DNA of 9,344 nucleotides from Candidatus Zhuqueibacterota bacterium RBG_16_48_16 (GTDB lineage: Bacteria > Zhuqueibacterota > Zhuqueibacteria > Residuimicrobiales > Sediminimicrobiaceae), in the NCBI GenBank assembly GCA_001771235.1, contig METF01000229.1:1-9344 (forward strand), read 5' to 3'. Within the stretch, counting starts at the first letter, position 1. The number at the start of each line of letters is the position of its first letter. Of the stretch, positions 6,508-9,344 are shown one piece after another. The position numbers and the translations under genes are program-made. The notes beneath the pieces were generated by a model. It ran no database searches. It worked only from the letters and a program-made list of their open reading frames with translations, and had not been told where the DNA came from.

Positions 6508-8298
6508 TTATTGCTGTCTGCCAAACATAATCTTGAACGACGTTCCACGGCCATTGCAGTGAAGCTCGATAGAACCTTCCAATTGCTGCGTGAGGGTATT
6601 GACCAGTTGGAGTCCAAGCGATTCTGTTTTCTGAAAGTCCAGTCCTTTGGGGAATCCGATACCATCATCACTGACAATCAGCTCACACTCACCATCCTTT
6701 CGGTGGAGATCGATGCAGATCTCGCCTTTTCTTTTTCGCGGAAAAGCGTGTTTCAGCGAATTCGACACCAGCTCATTGATGATCAGGCCGCAGGGAATGG
6801 CCGAATTTATCCCCAGCGACACGCCATCCACGTTTGTTGTAAGGGCGATCTTTGTCGAATCGGCACTGTATAGGCTGAACAGGTATTCCGCCAGGTTGCC
6901 GATGTACTCGGCAAAGTCAACCCTCGCCAGGTCTCCTGATTGATACAACTTTTCGTGGATGAGCGCCATGGATCTGACCCGGCCCTGGCTTTCCTGGAAC
7001 GCCTTCTGAACCTGCTCATCTTTGATATACCTGGACTGAAGGCTGAGCAAGCTGGAAATGACCTGCATATTGTTTTTCACCCGGTGGTGGATCTCCTTGA
7101 GCAACACCTCTTTCTCTTTCAGCGAGGTCTTGATTTGTTCTTCGGCCTGCTTGCGTTTGGTGACTTCTTTTATCAATGAATCCCGCGAGACCGTGGTGCT
7201 GGTCAAATTTTCAACCATCTTGTTAAAGCTTGTCGCCAGCTCGCCGATCTCATTTTGGGCTGTGACATCAATTTTTATGGCCTTATGGCCTTCACCAATT
7301 TGTTTCACGGCATCGCGCAGCCCGATGATGGGTCCGGTGATTCTTCTTGAGAGAAGAATAGCCAATACGATAGCCAGGATAAAACTAAAGATCATGACCA
7401 ATATCGAAAGAGTGAACGTCAGCAGAACAGTCTCATAAGCCTCCATGATCGGTAACTCAACGACAAGGGCCCAATTGGGTGTGCCCAGATGGACGTGGGT
7501 TGTCAAAACATAAGTGTTGAGAATGCCCTTGGATATCTGCGCCCTGCCTTCATGGATGGCCTCATTGCCTGTTGTAAACTCATGAACCTCTCTCAGATAA
7601 GCTAAATTCTCCCTTTTCAATACACGACTGATATCACTGAAAGCAATGAGATAACCCTGCATGTCAACCACAAAAGCCAGACCCGTTCTGCCAATTTTGA
7701 TTTTATCCATCAAATCCCATAAGAACTTGAGATTCACTTCAGCAACCAACACACCCTTGACATCGCCGAATACATCGGTGACCGGAACGGCAAGCACGAG
7801 CAGTGGCTCGTAAGTGGTTTGATCGATGGTGATCGAGCTGATGTATGTTTTGCCCTCATTTGCCTGGGAAAACAGCTCCTGCTCGATCTGATCTGTCAAA
7901 TGAATGGGAACCATGCGTGAGAGCCTGGAGACGCTCAGCAGCTCCTTTTCCTGTGGATCGAGTAACATCAACTGGCGAAATGACGGCTCCGTACCCAACA
8001 CTTTTTCCAGGGCAAGCTTTTGCTCTCCCGGGGAAGCCCCGTGCATGTTGGTAAAGTCGATGCATGAAATCAGGATATTGAATTTACTATGAACAAACTC
8101 TTTAACGGAACGGGCTGCTTTTTGTGCAATGAATTCCTGTTGAGCGTCAATGACCTTTTGCTGATTCAAAAGACCGAAATAAATGTTCAAGCCACTGGAA
8201 ATGAACATCACCACCGTGCTCAGTGCCAAAAAAGCAAGTGCCAGGGTGGCCCTCAAGCTATGAAATTTCTTTAGTTTTTTTAGTTTTGAGTGTGGCAT
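6508..8298 (-). CDS. Sensor histidine kinase: dCache - HAMP - HisKA_2 - HATPase
   Basis: This is a complete 596-residue inner-membrane sensor kinase. A basic N-terminus is followed by membrane helix 1 (about 18-42), a periplasmic double-Cache domain (about 45-285, with a typical GRTGLAFVVDMQGYLIAF segment at 203-220), membrane helix 2 (about 290-316), HAMP (about 317-370), a short coiled linker (about 371-392), HisKA_2 (about 395-472) and HATPase_c (about 490-593). The likely phospho-acceptor is His405 in KEIHHRVKNN. The N-box is NELVSNSLKHAF with Asn508 and Asn513; the G boxes are SDDGIGFP (543-550) and SLGLQLV (560-566). All residues needed for autophosphorylation appear present. ATG 8298 directly follows the TAG of the substrate-binding gene and no strong ribosome binding site is visible, so translation is probably coupled. 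Ligand sensing by the Cache domain, possibly with the binding protein, is inferred. No REC domain is fused, so a separate response regulator is required. Confidence 0.93.
   Translation of the reverse strand: MPHSKLKKLKKFHSLRATLALAFLALSTVVMFISSGLNIYFGLLNQQKVIDAQQEFIAQKAARSVKEFVHSKFNILISCIDFTNMHGASPGEQKLALEKVLGTEPSFRQLMLLDPQEKELLSVSRLSRMVPIHLTDQIEQELFSQANEGKTYISSITIDQTTYEPLLVLAVPVTDVFGDVKGVLVAEVNLKFLWDLMDKIKIGRTGLAFVVDMQGYLIAFSDISRVLKRENLAYLREVHEFTTGNEAIHEGRAQISKGILNTYVLTTHVHLGTPNWALVVELPIMEAYETVLLTFTLSILVMIFSFILAIVLAILLSRRITGPIIGLRDAVKQIGEGHKAIKIDVTAQNEIGELATSFNKMVENLTSTTVSRDSLIKEVTKRKQAEEQIKTSLKEKEVLLKEIHHRVKNNMQVISSLLSLQSRYIKDEQVQKAFQESQGRVRSMALIHEKLYQSGDLARVDFAEYIGNLAEYLFSLYSADSTKIALTTNVDGVSLGINSAIPCGLIINELVSNSLKHAFPRKRKGEICIDLHRKDGECELIVSDDGIGFPKGLDFQKTESLGLQLVNTLTQQLEGSIELHCNGRGTSFKIMFGRQQ
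6563..7119 (-). repeat. Copy C of the shared HisKA_2-HATPase module
   Basis: This is the kinase end of the dCache protein and the direct-repeat partner of 3141-3697. The 3' ends of the two genes differ by a two-residue insertion near the C-terminus. In the part matching 1-120 it is clearly more distant (about 22 differences to copy A and 19 to copy B), while in the part matching 121-240 it is almost identical to copy B (2 differences). Confidence 0.85.
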
Positions 8299-9330
8299 CT
8301 ATCGAATGATCTCACTTGCCCTGTTCAATAATCCTTCACTGACGGTCAGTCCCAGCTCTTGAATGACTTTAAGATTTAACCTCAGATAATTATCGGGTGT
8401 GACAACCATGATCGTTCCGGGCGGAGTCCCTTTGAAAATCTTGTCGGCAAGGGATGCCGCCAGCTTGCCGGTTTCAAAGAAATCATCGCTGTAGCTAAAA
8501 GCGGCGCCCAGGTTTGCCGTAAACAGCACGGCGCCGCCGATGGGTACTCTATGTGCCTTGGCAAACTCGACAATGGCGCTAAAACCTTCCGGCGACTGGG
8601 AGACAAGTTCGGGCATAATCAAAATGGCATCCATCTCGATATCCCCTGATGCCGATCGAGCCTGAAGGTCTGCAGCAATTTCTGCCGCCGTTTTGACGCG
8701 ATTTTCTATCAATGTAATACCCAGGGAAGCAACGACCGGACGTAATGCCGCAAGAGCGGCCCTGTTGGTAGGATAATCGATGTCATAGGTGACGTACAAT
8801 TCTTTAATATCAGGGGCCAGCTCGCGCAATATCTCAAAACGTTTGACCGTATTGTCCGGCCCGCGATAACGCACCCCGGTGATGTTGCCACCCGGCCTGG
8901 GCACACTTTCGACCAGGTTATTGCCCTCAATGCCGGCCAGGGCGAAAACCACGGGAATGTTTGTGTTTTGTGTCGCCGCTTTCGCCACAACGGCAGCCTC
9001 AGTGGGAAATGAAAAAATCAAATCCAGACGATCCGCCACAAATTTGTCGGCAGCTTGCCGTTCCGCTTCGACACTGGCGTGCCCGATCTGCGTGTCGTAA
9101 ACAATGTTTTCCCCTTCCAGGTATCCCAGCTCTGTCATTCCAGCCTTGAAGCCGTCGGCTATCTCGGCGAAGGAAATAAAGCTGGAGAGAATGCCCACGC
9201 GGTATATTTTATTTTTTTGTGATCGTTTCTCACAATGGATGAAACATACACAGGCCATAAGCAAAAAACTTAAAAGCCGTATCTTCCACCCGTCCTTGAT
9301 CTGTCTGAAGAGATTCATTGTTAGCATCAC
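8299..9330 (-). CDS. ABC_sub_bind-family periplasmic substrate-binding protein, putative lipoprotein
   Basis: This 343-residue protein looks like a complete member of the ABC_sub_bind family (PF04392, TrpX-like), two-lobed periplasmic binding proteins. After a basic, hydrophobic leader (about residues 16-33), the mature part opens with YRVGILSSF and a GFKAGMTELGY segment. It continues with PVVFALAG near residue 130, a PGGNITGV motif, and ends with the family-typical AASLADKIFKGTPPG, a LRLNLKVIQELGL stretch and a last helix ending IIR. Cys27 in LMAC is the best lipobox candidate; Cys29 and Cys33 fit less well. The first codon is GTG at 9330, with ATG at 9327 an equal alternative; a GGGAGA at 9344-9339 serves either. 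The stop codon abuts the start of the downstream kinase. No permease or ATPase gene is seen, so a role as ligand receptor for that kinase is more likely than transport, though upstream genes lie outside the window. The ligand is unknown. Confidence 0.9.
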   Translation of the reverse strand: MMLTMNLFRQIKDGWKIRLLSFLLMACVCFIHCEKRSQKNKIYRVGILSSFISFAEIADGFKAGMTELGYLEGENIVYDTQIGHASVEAERQAADKFVADRLDLIFSFPTEAAVVAKAATQNTNIPVVFALAGIEGNNLVESVPRPGGNITGVRYRGPDNTVKRFEILRELAPDIKELYVTYDIDYPTNRAALAALRPVVASLGITLIENRVKTAAEIAADLQARSASGDIEMDAILIMPELVSQSPEGFSAIVEFAKAHRVPIGGAVLFTANLGAAFSYSDDFFETGKLAASLADKIFKGTPPGTIMVVTPDNYLRLNLKVIQELGLTVSEGLLNRASEIIR

Positions 9331-9338
9331 TGTACAAG

Positions 9339-9344
9339 TCTCCC
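9339..9344 (-). promoter_or_regulatory. Ribosome binding site of the substrate-binding protein
   Basis: The minus strand reads GGGAGA, 8 nt before GTG 9330 and 11 nt before ATG 9327. It supports a start at one of these two codons rather than at the later ATG 9318. The window ends here, so the promoter cannot be seen. Confidence 0.55.

Overview
The window is a dense block of bacterial signal-transduction genes, all reading on the minus strand. It holds two complete sensor histidine kinases, a third kinase cut by the left edge, and two extracytoplasmic sensor-type proteins. The kinases are Gram-negative in style, with periplasmic Cache or beta-propeller sensors. The sequence is moderately AT-rich, and the mix of HisKA_2 kinases, an ABC_sub_bind protein and a FIST protein suggests an environmental proteobacterium-like organism, perhaps Desulfobacterota. 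The taxon is inferred from gene style only. No rRNA, tRNA, CRISPR array, transposase or phage gene was seen.

Layout in transcription order (right to left). (1) 9330-8299: periplasmic substrate-binding protein of the ABC_sub_bind (PF04392) type, a putative lipoprotein. (2) 8298-6508: dCache-HAMP-HisKA_2-HATPase kinase whose ATG follows the previous stop codon with no gap. (3) 6442-3092: very large kinase with a signal peptide, 14 Reg_prop beta-propeller blades, a Y_Y_Y domain, one membrane helix, a coiled coil and HisKA_2-HATPase. (4) 3091-2751: a 341-nt non-coding spacer with a folded REP-like inverted repeat and a second AT-rich inverted repeat. (5) 2750-1323: FIST-domain protein behind an N-terminal membrane anchor. 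(6) 1326-1, running off the left edge: kinase with two membrane helices around a small periplasmic domain, then HAMP, PAS and the start of HisKA_2. Its GTG overlaps the FIST stop codon by 4 nt.

The three kinases carry the same HisKA_2 back end on three different sensory front ends, and the shared part begins sharply at the sensor/kinase junction. At DNA level the shared module is mosaic. In the 240-nt core the middle kinase matches the right-hand kinase in one half and the left-hand kinase in the other half, which suggests gene conversion. Two of the kinases are each translationally coupled to an extracytoplasmic protein encoded directly upstream (SBP or anchored FIST), while the third carries its own giant sensor. 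My inference is a family of receptor complexes feeding a common or related phosphorelay. No response regulator, transporter permease or ATPase is visible, so outputs and ligands are unknown.
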